A stretch of 64,000 nt of DNA from NCBI GenBank assembly GCA_036004685.1, contig DASYRE010000011.1:29318-93317 (forward strand), read 5' to 3'. The stretch is from Candidatus Polarisedimenticolia bacterium. GTDB lineage: Bacteria > Acidobacteriota > Polarisedimenticolia > Gp22-AA2 > AA152. The position numbers were made by a program, and so were the translations under genes. Below, piece after piece: positions 50,666-59,230 of this stretch. Within the stretch, counting starts at the first letter, position 1; each line of letters begins with the position of its first letter. The notes beneath the pieces were generated by a model, which saw only the letters and a program-made list of their open reading frames with translations, searched no databases and had not been told where the DNA came from.

Positions 50666-52405
50666 ATGCGGAGTCCCGGCCTTCTAGGCCTCCCGGCTCT
50701 CCTGCTCACCGCCGTCCTGGCCGCCACCCCCCAGGACCCTCGCGCCCTGACCTCGTCTTTTTCGGAAATCTCCGAAAGGGTCCGCACCTTCGAGGCGGGG
50801 CCCGGCATCCGGATACACCTTGCCGAGAACAACGCTCTCTTCCTGGAAGTGTTGCGGCAGGAGGGAGACACGCTGGAGACGGTGGCGCGGAAGGTCATGG
50901 ACGATCCCGCCCGCTGGGAGCTTCTCAAAGCCTTCAACCCCGGGCAGGAAAGCGGCGCGCCGGCCGGCAAGCGCTTCGTCCGGGTGCCCTACGAGGAGCT
51001 CCAGGCTTCCTACAAGCTGCTGACCATGGCCCGCCTTTTCCCGGAGGATTCCCTGTCGGGCGACTTCTGGGTTCATCGTACCGGGAAGGGCAGGATCCCG
51101 ATGGCTTCCGAGAGCCTGTGGCACCTCGCCTTCTGGTTCACGGGGAACGGACGGAACTTCCAGGTGATCGCCGATCTCAATTCCCTGAGGAATCTCGAGC
51201 CGGTTCAGGGCCAGGCGATCCGGATTCCGCGCTCTCTCCTTCTGCCGGTCTTCACTTCACCCGTTCCTTCCGAAGTGGGCGAGCTTCGGTTCGGGCGGGA
51301 CGAGCAAGGGGAGTTCGCGACGTATCGCCTGAAGAAGGGAGAGGCGATCTACTCGTCGGTGGTCATCCGCTTCACCGGCCTTCTGGAGGCGGACGAAGTC
51401 AACCAGATGGCGACCACGGTGGCGCGGCGCAGCGGCATCGCGGACGTCCGCACGCTGGCGGTGGGCTACGAGGTGAAGATTCCGGCCGAATACATCCTTC
51501 CCGAGTTCCTCCCGCCCGGAAATCCGCGGCGCATCGAATTCGAGCTCAGCCGGCGTGAGGTGGCGCGCTTCAGGAACCAGGCCGTCAGCAAGGGACTGGA
51601 AGGCGTGACGGTGATTCTGGACGCGGGCCACGGCGGGAGGGACATCGGCGCGGCCCACAACGGGATCTGGGAGAGCGATTACGTCTACGACGTTCTCTGC
51701 CGGATCAAAGCGAGGCTCGAGAAGGACACCGCGGCCCAGGTCCTCACGACGATCAAGGACGCCCAGTATGGATACCGAGTCTTCGACTCGCAGCGGATTC
51801 CCCTGAACCAGAGCGAGGTGGTGCTCACCACGCCGCCCCTGCGCCTCTCGTCCCCGGTCCCGAACGGCGTCGGCGTGAATCTGCGCTGGTATCTCGCAAA
51901 CTCCTACTTCCGCAGCCTCATCCGCAAAGGGGTCGATCCGGAGAAGATCGTCTTCGCCTCGATTCACGCTGATTCTCTGCATCCCTCCCTCCGCGGGACG
52001 ATGGTCTACGTCCCCGGCGAGCAATATCGGAAGCAGACCTACGGCTATTCGGGGGCCGCCTACCACGCGCGGAAGGAGGTCCGGGAACGTCCCTACGTGT
52101 CGTTCGCCAAGGACCGGCGCCAGAAGTCGGAGGGCCTGTCGCGCGAGTTCGCGGCCCACGTCCTGAAGGCCCTCAGCAAGCGGGGGGCAAGGATTCATCC
52201 CTACCAGCCGGTCCGGGACCGGATCATCCGGAAGACGCGCCCCTGGGTTCCGGCGGTCCTGCGATGCAACGAGACGTTCGTGCAGATCCTCCTGGAGGCC
52301 TGCAACATCAACAACCGCGCCGACGCGAAGCTCCTCGGAGAGCCCCTCTACCGGCAGAAGGTCGCGGACGCTTTCGTGGACGCGCTGTTGAGCTATTACG
52401 CGTGA
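50666..52405 (+). CDS. Exported N-acetylmuramoyl-L-alanine amidase (Amidase_3) with LysM-like region
   Basis: 579 residues. Hydrophobic signal region (about 5-21). The N-terminal half (about 50-200) contains LysM-like segments (EVLRQEGDTLETVARKVMDDPARWELLKAFN in parts; FQVIADLNSLRNLEPVQGQAIRIP in parts). The catalytic Amidase_3 domain runs from about 312 to the end with zinc ligands in VILDAGHGGRDIGA (about 313-326), Glu in WESDYVYDV and FASIHADS near 430. It should cleave the amide between MurNAc and the stem peptide in cell division or wall turnover. ATG 50666 is preferred to GTG 50663. It converges on the DUF885 gene with a 10-bp overlap. Confidence 0.87.
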   Translation: MRSPGLLGLPALLLTAVLAATPQDPRALTSSFSEISERVRTFEAGPGIRIHLAENNALFLEVLRQEGDTLETVARKVMDDPARWELLKAFNPGQESGAPAGKRFVRVPYEELQASYKLLTMARLFPEDSLSGDFWVHRTGKGRIPMASESLWHLAFWFTGNGRNFQVIADLNSLRNLEPVQGQAIRIPRSLLLPVFTSPVPSEVGELRFGRDEQGEFATYRLKKGEAIYSSVVIRFTGLLEADEVNQMATTVARRSGIADVRTLAVGYEVKIPAEYILPEFLPPGNPRRIEFELSRREVARFRNQAVSKGLEGVTVILDAGHGGRDIGAAHNGIWESDYVYDVLCRIKARLEKDTAAQVLTTIKDAQYGYRVFDSQRIPLNQSEVVLTTPPLRLSSPVPNGVGVNLRWYLANSYFRSLIRKGVDPEKIVFASIHADSLHPSLRGTMVYVPGEQYRKQTYGYSGAAYHARKEVRERPYVSFAKDRRQKSEGLSREFAAHVLKALSKRGARIHPYQPVRDRIIRKTRPWVPAVLRCNETFVQILLEACNINNRADAKLLGEPLYRQKVADAFVDALLSYYA

Positions 52406-54042
52406 GCCGGAAGAATCCGGCTGCGGATGTGAGCGATCGGAATGGAGCCGAACTGCAGAAGGCGATCGTGGAAGCCGCGCAAGGAGAACGCCGCTCCCTC
52501 CACCTTGCTAAGGTCCTCCCGAAGCTTGAGGATTTCCCGCTTTCCCACCGCGTAGGACAAAGGCTGGGTGGGAGTCTTCGTGTAGCGCTTCACTTCCCCC
52601 GCCGCCCCGGCGGGATCCAGCTTCGCCGTCTCCACGAGCAGACGCACCGCTTCCTGGTCCGAGAACGTCCCCGTGTGGAGCCCGACGTCGATCACCACCC
52701 GGCAGGACCTCCACAGATAATCCTTGAGCTGAAGAAGTCTCGTGCGGGGATCGAGGTAGAAGCCCCGCTCGCCCATTAGCTCCTCGCAATAGAGCGCCCA
52801 GCCTTCGACCATGACCGGAGTCCAGATCTGCCGGCGCACTTTCGTGGCCGCGCGGTTGGCGAGCGAGATTTGCAGGTGGTGCCCGGGATACCCCTCGTGG
52901 ACGGCGGTGATCGGGATCCCAGGCACGACGTGCCCTTGCATCCTCAAGGCGCGCTCGGCGGGAGGAAGCCCCGGGTCGGCGGGGGTGACCCAGAAGTAGC
53001 CCTCCTGCTTTGGCTCGAAGGGCGCCGGAGGGACATAGGCGGCGAACGGAGTCGTTTTCCGCTCGAAAACGGGGGTCTCCACCACCTGAAGCGTCTCCCC
53101 TGGAGGAAAGGTGAAAAGACTCTGTTCCATGAGAAAACGGCGGGCCCGAACGATCTCGTCCCGGTAGAGGGTCAAAAGGCTCCCCGGCTCGGGGACCTCT
53201 CTTTTGCAGATCTCCACCTGCTCCTGCCAGCTCGAGCCCCCCGGAGCCCGGGCGGCCTCCTTCTGGAGCAGCGCGAGCGTCCGCCGCACTTCCTCGCGAC
53301 CGAAGGCCTCCAGGCTGGCCGCATCGTCGGAAAGACCGTGCGCCTCGCGGAGCATGAAATCGAACATCTCCCTCCCGACGGCGTAGTCCCCTCGGGCGGC
53401 CGGACGGATCTTCTCGGCGAGGAATCTCTCGTACCCTTCGACGGCGCGCCGCGCCGATTCCGAGGCCCTCCTGAAATCGGAGTGAAGTCCCGGGGAGAGC
53501 TCCCGGGACCACGGGATCGATTGGGTGAAGAACTCGGCGGCGGAGGCGGTGAGATCGGCGGACATCTCGGCCCACAGCGGCGGCACTTCCTCGGGACGCG
53601 AGAGATTCTCGCGGGCCTCGTCCAACATCGCAGGCACCGCATTCAGGCGCGACACTGCGGAGCGCGCCCGTTCTTCCGCCGGCGCGAAGTCGCGCATCAT
53701 GAGCAGGTAGACGCCGTAGGTCGCGTCCTCGAGATACGAGCCCGGATTGCGGTGCGGGAGGCGCAGCTCCTCCTCAATCCTCAGCGCCGTCCGCAGCTCT
53801 CCCGCGAGGAGCTGCAAGTCCAGGCGCTCATCGGGCGAGAACGGGTCCGAAGTTGCCCGCAGCCTCTCCAGCTCGCGGAGGTGGCGCGCCAAATCGGCCC
53901 GTTTTTCGGCGAGAGCGCCGGGATGGAACGACCCCAGCCGGCCGTCGTAGTCGTGGATGCCCAGGAACGTGGCGTTCACCGGCCAGTGTCGCCAGAGGGA
54001 GCGCAGGACCGTTTCGCAGAATTCGGCGACCGAAGAGGCCAT
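52396..54042 (-). CDS. DUF885-family putative metallopeptidase
   Basis: 548 residues, mostly alpha-helical. The DUF885 signature HEGYPGHH (about residue 375, a variant of HExxH) is followed by VEGWALYCEELMGE about 27 residues later, whose Glu would complete a zinc site. No signal peptide is evident, so it is probably cytoplasmic. Family members are presumed carboxypeptidases but substrates are not established. ATG 54042; a TATAAT sits upstream on the minus strand at 54077-54072, within the divergent region shared with purD. Confidence 0.85.
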   Translation of the reverse strand: MASSVAEFCETVLRSLWRHWPVNATFLGIHDYDGRLGSFHPGALAEKRADLARHLRELERLRATSDPFSPDERLDLQLLAGELRTALRIEEELRLPHRNPGSYLEDATYGVYLLMMRDFAPAEERARSAVSRLNAVPAMLDEARENLSRPEEVPPLWAEMSADLTASAAEFFTQSIPWSRELSPGLHSDFRRASESARRAVEGYERFLAEKIRPAARGDYAVGREMFDFMLREAHGLSDDAASLEAFGREEVRRTLALLQKEAARAPGGSSWQEQVEICKREVPEPGSLLTLYRDEIVRARRFLMEQSLFTFPPGETLQVVETPVFERKTTPFAAYVPPAPFEPKQEGYFWVTPADPGLPPAERALRMQGHVVPGIPITAVHEGYPGHHLQISLANRAATKVRRQIWTPVMVEGWALYCEELMGERGFYLDPRTRLLQLKDYLWRSCRVVIDVGLHTGTFSDQEAVRLLVETAKLDPAGAAGEVKRYTKTPTQPLSYAVGKREILKLREDLSKVEGAAFSLRGFHDRLLQFGSIPIAHIRSRILPAHA

Positions 54043-54071
54043 GTTCTTCCCGGGCTTGGCGTGAGCGACGG

Positions 54072-54077
54072 ATTATA
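54072..54077 (-). promoter_or_regulatory. -10 box for the DUF885 gene
   Basis: TATAAT on the minus strand, 29 nt before ATG 54042. The -35 position (CGGAAA at 17 bp) is poor; it overlaps the purD promoter region. Confidence 0.4.
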
Positions 54078-54084
54078 CTCCGCC

Positions 54085-54114
54085 TTGACACCGTTTTCCG
54101 CGCTATGGAAGAAT
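54085..54114 (+). promoter_or_regulatory. Sigma70 promoter for purD-purE-mtaB operon
   Basis: TTGACA (54085-54090), 18-bp spacer, AAGAAT (54109-54114). No purine riboswitch is seen in the short leader. Confidence 0.5.
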
Positions 54115-54151
54115 CCCGTCTTTCCCAGACCGACGCGGGAGATCCGACGCC

Positions 54152-55486
54152 GTGAAGATACTCGTCGTGGGAGGAGGCGGCCGGGAGCACGCGCTCGCAT
54201 GGAAGCTCCGCCAGAGCCCCCAGGTCGACGATCTCTATGCCGCCCCCGGCAACGCCGGGATCGCCGCCCTGGCCGATTGCGTGCCGATCGATCCTTCCAG
54301 CATCGTGGAACTGGCCGACTTCGCCGAGAAGCTGCGGATCGATCTGACGGTCGTCGGCCCCGAGCTTCCCCTCACCCTGGGTATCGCGGAGGAATTCCAG
54401 AAGCGGGACCTGCGGATTTTCGGGGCTTCCCAGGCCGCGGCGGAGATCGAGCGGAGCAAGGTCTTCGCCAAGGAATTCATGCGCCGGCATCGGATCCCCA
54501 CGGCCGCATTCAGCGCGTGCGCGACCAGCGACGAGGCCCTCGCCGCGCTGGCCGGGCACGGCAAGTCGGGCTATCCCGTCGTCCTGAAGGCCGACGGGCT
54601 GGCGGCCGGGAAGGGGGTGTTGATCGCCGAAAGCCCCTCGGAGGCCGAGGCGGCGATCATCGACATCATGAAGCGCCGGAAGTTCGGCAACGCGGGCGAC
54701 CGGATGATCATCGAGGATTTCCTGCGCGGCCCGGAAGTCTCTTTCTTCGCCCTCTCCGACGGCGAGCACGTCCTTCCTCTGGTCACCTGCCAGGATTACA
54801 AGCGGATCGGCGACCACAACCGGGGCGCCAATACCGGCGGAATGGGCTCGTTCTCCCCTTCCGTGTGCGTGACTCAACCCGTCTTCGAGGGCGTGGTGGA
54901 GAAGGTCCTGCGCCCGGCCATCAGGGGGCTCGCGCAGGAGGGGCGTCCCTACCGCGGCGTGCTGTACGCCGGGATCATCCTCACGGAGCAGGGTCCCCAG
55001 GTCCTGGAGTTCAATGCCCGCTTCGGCGACCCGGAGACCCAGGTCTTGCTGCCGCGGCTCAAGAGCGATCTCGCTCCGATCCTGCTGGCGGCCGCCGAAG
55101 GCCGCTTGAGCGCGGCCAATCCGGAGTGGAGCCGGGACCGGGCCGTGTGCGTGGTGATGGCTTCGGAGGGGTACCCCGAAGCCCACGAAAGCGGCAAGGA
55201 GATCCAAGGGCTGGAGCGCGCCGCGTCCGTGCAGGGCGTCACCATCTTTCACGCCGGAACGCTCCGCGAGGATGGAAAGATCTTCACGGCCGGCGGCAGG
55301 GTGCTCGGCGTGGCGTCGCGCCAGGCGAGCTTCGAAGCGGCCCGTCGGTCCGCGTACGCTGCCGTGGAGTCGATCCGGTTCGAGAACCGCTACTTCCGCA
55401 ACGACATCGGCGCCGACGCCGTGCGGCACGAGCAGACGGCGGGACCGGCAGTCCCGGCGAAACCAGGAGCCAAGGGGATCGCATGA
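54152..55486 (+). CDS. purD: Phosphoribosylamine-glycine ligase
   Basis: 444 residues. Second step of de novo purine synthesis (GAR synthetase, ATP-grasp fold). Blocks: MKILVVGGGGREHALAWKL at the start, VVLKADGLAAGKGV (about 144-157), GANTGGMGSFSP (about 226-237) and VLEFNARFGDPETQ (about 285-298). GTG start at 54152 with GGGAGA upstream. The last 20 residues form a basic, Pro/Ala-rich tail. purE starts within its stop codon (ATGA, 55483-55486). Confidence 0.96.
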   Translation: MKILVVGGGGREHALAWKLRQSPQVDDLYAAPGNAGIAALADCVPIDPSSIVELADFAEKLRIDLTVVGPELPLTLGIAEEFQKRDLRIFGASQAAAEIERSKVFAKEFMRRHRIPTAAFSACATSDEALAALAGHGKSGYPVVLKADGLAAGKGVLIAESPSEAEAAIIDIMKRRKFGNAGDRMIIEDFLRGPEVSFFALSDGEHVLPLVTCQDYKRIGDHNRGANTGGMGSFSPSVCVTQPVFEGVVEKVLRPAIRGLAQEGRPYRGVLYAGIILTEQGPQVLEFNARFGDPETQVLLPRLKSDLAPILLAAAEGRLSAANPEWSRDRAVCVVMASEGYPEAHESGKEIQGLERAASVQGVTIFHAGTLREDGKIFTAGGRVLGVASRQASFEAARRSAYAAVESIRFENRYFRNDIGADAVRHEQTAGPAVPAKPGAKGIA

Positions 55487-55989
55487 GCAAAACCCGACCT
55501 CAGGTGGGAATCGTCCTCGGGAGCGAAAACGATCTCCCTCGCATCACGAAGGGCGTGGAGCTGTTGAAGAAATTCGGGGTCGAGATCGAAGTGGAGCTTT
55601 CGTCGGCTCATCGGGCTCCGGAAAAAACCGCCCGTTACGCCCGGGAAGCCGAAGGGCGCGGCCTCAAGGTCCTGATCGGGGTCGCCGGCTTCGCGAACCA
55701 TCTCGCCGGCACGCTCGCGGCGAATTCGTTCCTGCCGGTCATCGGAGTGCCGCTTGACTCCTCCCCTCTCAACGGTCTCGACGCGCTGCTGTCCACGGTC
55801 CAGATGCCCTCCGGCGTTCCCGTGGCCACCGTGACCATCGGGGAGGCCGGAGCCGTCAACGCCGCCGTCCTGGCCGTCCAGATTCTGGCCACCGCCGACG
55901 CCGAGCTGAAGAAGGCTCTTCGCGAGTACCGGGAAGAGATGACCGAGAAGGTGGTCCGGCGGGCCGAGGAAATCCGGAACCGAACGTGA
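55483..55989 (+). CDS. purE: AIR carboxylase / N5-CAIR mutase PurE
   Basis: 168 residues. Carries the PurE start VGIVLGSENDLPRI and the SAHRAPEKT block (usually SAHRTP). The loop that is normally GxGGAAHLPG in class I enzymes reads AGFANHLAG, one residue shorter. The rest (GVPLDSSPLNGLDALLSTVQMPSGVPVATV) is class I-like. The enzyme makes CAIR in purine synthesis; class I needs PurK to make N5-CAIR, which is absent from the window. Start overlaps purD by four bases and its stop overlaps the mtaB GTG. Confidence 0.92.
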   Translation: MSKTRPQVGIVLGSENDLPRITKGVELLKKFGVEIEVELSSAHRAPEKTARYAREAEGRGLKVLIGVAGFANHLAGTLAANSFLPVIGVPLDSSPLNGLDALLSTVQMPSGVPVATVTIGEAGAVNAAVLAVQILATADAELKKALREYREEMTEKVVRRAEEIRNRT

Positions 55990-57305
55990 GCCGGCCATCG
56001 CTCTATCACGTCGCCACGCTGGGCTGCAAGCTCAACCAATTCGACTCCGCCGCCCTCGAGTCGCTTCTCCTTCTCCACGGCATGAAGCGGACCGGCGATC
56101 CCGCGCAGGCGCGCGTGGTCGTGGTGAACACCTGCACCGTCACCTCCGCCGCCGACTCCCAGTCCCGGCAGGCGATTCGCAGGCTGCGGCGTCAAAGTCC
56201 CGATGGCATGCTGATCGTCACGGGCTGCTACGCGCAGCGGGACCCCGGGGCGATCGCGGCGATCCCAGGGGTCGACGCGGTGGTCGGTCTGCGCGGCCAG
56301 CGGCAAATCCCGGAGCTGATCCGGCGGCTCGCCCCGGAAGCGCTGCCGGTGGCCTGCATCGAATCGGCGGAGAACCCGCTTCCCTGTTTCGCCGATCGCA
56401 CCCGCGCGTTCCTGAAGATCCAGGAGGGGTGCGACCTTCGCTGCTCCTACTGCGTGATACCTTTCGTGCGCGGCGCGAGCCGGAGCGTCGCTCCCGCGGC
56501 GGTGCTCGACCAAATCGCCCGTCTGGCGGAGAGCGGCTTCCAGGAAATCGTCTTCACGGGGGTGAACACAGGAGACTACGGTAAAGACCTGACTCCGCCC
56601 ACCTCGCTCGCCGCCCTGCTTCGCCGCGCCTGCGAAGTGCCGGGAGTCGGAAGGTTGCGGCTCAATTCGGTCGAGCCGCGCGGCGTGACGGAGGACTTGA
56701 TCGAGGTCCTCGCCGCCTCCGGCAAGATCGCGCCGCATCTCCAGGTCCCACTGCAAAGCGGGTCCGATCCGGTTCTGGCGAGGATGCGCCGCCCCTACCG
56801 GACCCGGGACTACCGGAAGGTGCTCGAGAAGGTCCGCAGGCGGATTCCGGAGGCGGGTCTGGGGGCCGACGTGATCGTCGGGTTCCCCGGCGAGACGGAA
56901 CAGGATTTTCTGGAGACGCGCGATTTCATCGCCGCCTCCGAGCTCAATTACCTGCACGTTTTCAGCTTCACGCCGCGGCCGGGCACTCCCGCAGCGGGCA
57001 TGCCGGGGGCCCTTCCGGGCGGCGTCCTCAAGCAGAGAAGCGCCGCCCTCCGCGATACCGGACAGGAGCTGTCGCGCCGGTTCCGCGACTCGTTCGTCGG
57101 CAAGGAGCTGGAAGTCCTGGGCCTGCGGGAGGTTCTCCCGGAGGGTCGCGTCCGGGGGCTCTCGGGCAACTTCATCGACGTCGAGCTTGAGGCCGAGCCG
57201 GAGCTCTCCTTCAACCGCCTCCTCCGGGCCCGGGTCACCGCGGCGGGACGCAGCTCCGTCACGGCGGTTCCTTGCACTTCGCCCGCCTGGGAGAGATGCC
57301 GTTGA
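55986..57305 (+). CDS. mtaB: tRNA (t6A37) methylthiotransferase MtaB
   Basis: 439 residues. Radical-SAM methylthiotransferase that makes ms2t6A at position 37. N-terminal cluster ligands Cys14 (TLGCKLNQFDS), Cys50 (NTCTVT) and Cys81 (TGCYAQ); radical-SAM cluster Cys149, Cys153, Cys156 (GCDLRCSYC). The CKLNQ variant and INTGDYG-like VNTGDYG separate MtaB from MiaB and RimO. A C-terminal TRAM-like region follows. GTG start at 55986 overlaps the purE stop (GTGA). Confidence 0.94.
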   Translation: MSRPSLYHVATLGCKLNQFDSAALESLLLLHGMKRTGDPAQARVVVVNTCTVTSAADSQSRQAIRRLRRQSPDGMLIVTGCYAQRDPGAIAAIPGVDAVVGLRGQRQIPELIRRLAPEALPVACIESAENPLPCFADRTRAFLKIQEGCDLRCSYCVIPFVRGASRSVAPAAVLDQIARLAESGFQEIVFTGVNTGDYGKDLTPPTSLAALLRRACEVPGVGRLRLNSVEPRGVTEDLIEVLAASGKIAPHLQVPLQSGSDPVLARMRRPYRTRDYRKVLEKVRRRIPEAGLGADVIVGFPGETEQDFLETRDFIAASELNYLHVFSFTPRPGTPAAGMPGALPGGVLKQRSAALRDTGQELSRRFRDSFVGKELEVLGLREVLPEGRVRGLSGNFIDVELEAEPELSFNRLLRARVTAAGRSSVTAVPCTSPAWERCR

Positions 57306-57991
57306 GCAAGATTCCTTCCCGCCGCCGGATCGACGCGGAGCGGCGCCGCCTGGACCAGCAGCTCCTCGCCCATCTCGACGCGGGGGAGATCAAGGAGGCG
57401 ATCCGCCTGGAGCCCCGTTATCGGGAACTCTCCCGGCGCGCCGGAGCGCCGGAGCTCCTCGGTTACTTTCTCCTGGATCTCGGTGACGTCCATTACGACA
57501 AGGAGACCTATCCCGAGGCCTTGAAATACTATCTGGCGGGGTTGAGCGAGCTCGGCGCCGATCCCCTCGAGCAGGGAGTCGCCTCGCTTCAGGTGGCCTT
57601 CTGCTACTCCTTCCAGCATCGTTACGAGGAAGCCCTGAAGTGGCTGGACCGCTGCTTGGAGAACCGGGCCTTCTATCAGAACGGCCGGGCCGCGGGCTTT
57701 TCCGAGCGGGCCCGCATCGAGGTGGAGCGCCATCAGCGCTACCCCGAATCGGTCCATCACTATCTCTGCGCGCTGGAGCTGTACGATCCACGGAAGCCGT
57801 ATTACAGCGCCGAAGGACATCAGGCGACTCTCTACGGCCTGGCCGCCACGTTCGACGAGGCGCGGATGCCGGCCCACGCGCGGACCTACTATCAGAAAGT
57901 GGTCAAATTCGGACACCCGGAGTTCGGCTACGTGAAAGAGGCTCGGAGCGGCCTGGAGCATCTCGAAAAGACGCCTGATCCCCTTCCCTGA
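57296..57991 (+). CDS. Tetratricopeptide-repeat protein
   Basis: 231 residues from ATG 57296; a TTG at 57302, six nt after GGGAGAG and overlapping the mtaB stop, may be the real start. Three to four TPR-like helical pairs: LGDVHYDKETYPEALKYYL (about 65-84), LQVAFCYSFQHRYEEALKWLD (about 98-118) and ATLYGLAATFDEARMPAHART (about 180-200). No signal or TM segment; probably a cytosolic scaffold. It ends at the terminator at 58009-58046. Confidence 0.75.
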   Translation: MPLSKIPSRRRIDAERRRLDQQLLAHLDAGEIKEAIRLEPRYRELSRRAGAPELLGYFLLDLGDVHYDKETYPEALKYYLAGLSELGADPLEQGVASLQVAFCYSFQHRYEEALKWLDRCLENRAFYQNGRAAGFSERARIEVERHQRYPESVHHYLCALELYDPRKPYYSAEGHQATLYGLAATFDEARMPAHARTYYQKVVKFGHPEFGYVKEARSGLEHLEKTPDPLP

Positions 57992-58008
57992 GCGTCGCTC
58001 GCGGAGAC

Positions 58009-58046
58009 AAAAAAACCCGCCGGCTCCCGGAGAGCCGGCGGGTTTT
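58009..58046. terminator. Bidirectional Rho-independent terminator between mtaB-TPR and hup
   Basis: Perfect 11-bp stem (58016-58026 with 58032-58042), five-base loop. Plus-strand TTTT at 58043-58046 and minus-strand T7 opposite 58009-58015, so it can stop both convergent transcripts. Confidence 0.9.
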
Positions 58047-58073
58047 CTTCTTCCGCCGTCCGCCAGCGAATCG

Positions 58074-58361
58074 CTAGCTCTTCTTCACCAGATCCTTCAG
58101 ATTCTTCGCGACGCTGAACTTGGCGACCGTCTTGGCGGGGATCTTGATGGCCTGACCGGTGGCGGGGTTGCGCCCCATGCGGGCCTTACGCTTCACGACC
58201 TTGAACTTCCCGAGACCGGCGAGCGGAACCTCCCCGCCCTTCTTCATCGTCTTCTCGACGATGGAGGTGAATCCTTCCAGGAAGGTCTTCGCCGCCTTCT
58301 TCTCGCAGCCGCATTCCTTGGCAATCGCCTCGATCAGATCGGTCCGGGTCATCTTGCTCAC
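58074..58361 (-). CDS. hup: HU-family DNA-binding protein
   Basis: 95 residues. Nucleoid protein that bends DNA as a dimer. The HU/IHF blocks are clear: MTRTDLIEAIAKECGCEK at the start, VPLAGLGKFKVVKRKARMG in the first beta-arm, and GRNPATGQAIKIPA with the intercalating Pro. GTG start at 58361 is preferred because GGAGG lies nine nt upstream; an ATG at 58352 would be too far from it. Monocistronic with its own promoter and a shared terminator. Confidence 0.95.
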   Translation of the reverse strand: MSKMTRTDLIEAIAKECGCEKKAAKTFLEGFTSIVEKTMKKGGEVPLAGLGKFKVVKRKARMGRNPATGQAIKIPAKTVAKFSVAKNLKDLVKKS

Positions 58362-58407
58362 GCTTGAATTCCTCCGGGAGGGGCCGACATGGCTCCAACG
58401 CGCGCTT

Positions 58408-58436
58408 CTTCTACCATTTTCTTGCGGGGGAATCAA
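58408..58436 (-). promoter_or_regulatory. Sigma70 promoter for the HU gene
   Basis: On the minus strand TTGATT (58436-58431), 17-bp spacer, TAGAAG (58413-58408). Leader about 40 nt. Confidence 0.55.
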
Positions 58437-58533
58437 GCCTGGGGTGAGGATCGATCGGAACGGGCTCCGGTCGCGCCTCGTCTGAACGCACGCTTCGTCG
58501 GGACTGTTCTCCGGCGCGCGCCCGCCGGCCGGG

Positions 58534-59196
58534 TCAGCGTGGCCGCGGGCCGACGCTGAGAAGGTTCCAATGATCTCCGGCTTTTCCGACGGCCAGGTGA
58601 ACGCGGTCCCCGACGCGATGCCCGCCGCTGACCGATCTTTCGACGAGGATGGGGCCGATTTCGCGCGCTTCCCCGTCGCGGCGCCCGTAGAGAATCCCTT
58701 CCTGAACCTTCGTGAGGACGAACTCTCCGCTCAGGACGGCGGTGTATTCGCCGGGCACGTGAAAATCCTTCTCTTCGGGGGGGCCGGGAGGGGTGGCATC
58801 GTCCTCCGACCCTTCCTCCCGGTCGAGCGCGGAGAGATCTTCGCCTCCGAGGATCGACTCCCGATTCTCCTCGAAATCCTCCGGTCCGATCAGCCCCGCG
58901 CCGAACAGCCATTCGTTGAGGCGGCGCATCGCGGCCCGAGCCTCCTCCACGGAGCTCGCGGCGAGTCCCTCCTTCTCCTGCAGGTACCAATCCAGATACT
59001 GGGAGAAGTGGAAGCACCGCAGCCGATCCAGGCGCGCGGCCGCCGCCGCATCGCGGGGCGGGGTCCCCGGCCGTCCCAGGCCGCCGTGGATCTCGAGGAA
59101 GCCCCGGAATCTCTCGATCTCCGCGCCATCGGGGAAGGCCGCGCCGAGAGCCTCCCGGTATCGGGCCAGGGCCGCGTCCAAGGTCAACGACTTCAC
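58534..59196 (-). CDS. Hypothetical protein with integrase-SAM-like helical N-terminus
   Basis: 220 residues, GTG start at 59196 with GGGAGG upstream. Residues about 60-105 (FSQYLDWYLQEKEGLAASS and EARAAMRRLNEWLFGAGLI) recall the core-binding SAM-like domain of tyrosine recombinases, but no catalytic Arg-His-Arg-Tyr domain follows. The C-terminal part (about 145-218) is beta-rich (PGEYTAVLSGEFVLTKVQEG, VGDRVHLAVGKAG). It starts 34 nt downstream of the helicase-exonuclease and may work with it. No known family recognised. Confidence 0.6.
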   Translation of the reverse strand: MKSLTLDAALARYREALGAAFPDGAEIERFRGFLEIHGGLGRPGTPPRDAAAAARLDRLRCFHFSQYLDWYLQEKEGLAASSVEEARAAMRRLNEWLFGAGLIGPEDFEENRESILGGEDLSALDREEGSEDDATPPGPPEEKDFHVPGEYTAVLSGEFVLTKVQEGILYGRRDGEAREIGPILVERSVSGGHRVGDRVHLAVGKAGDHWNLLSVGPRPR

Positions 59197-59230
59197 CGCC
59201 CCCAGCCTCCCGCCGCGGCTCCCCGCACCG

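Noticed and set aside
52870..55989. 1039-codon open frame across the DUF885 gene, purD and purE
   Set aside because: Only its last 168 codons are a gene (purE). The rest is antisense to DUF885 or out of frame with purD, with Arg/Pro/Gly-rich shadow composition.
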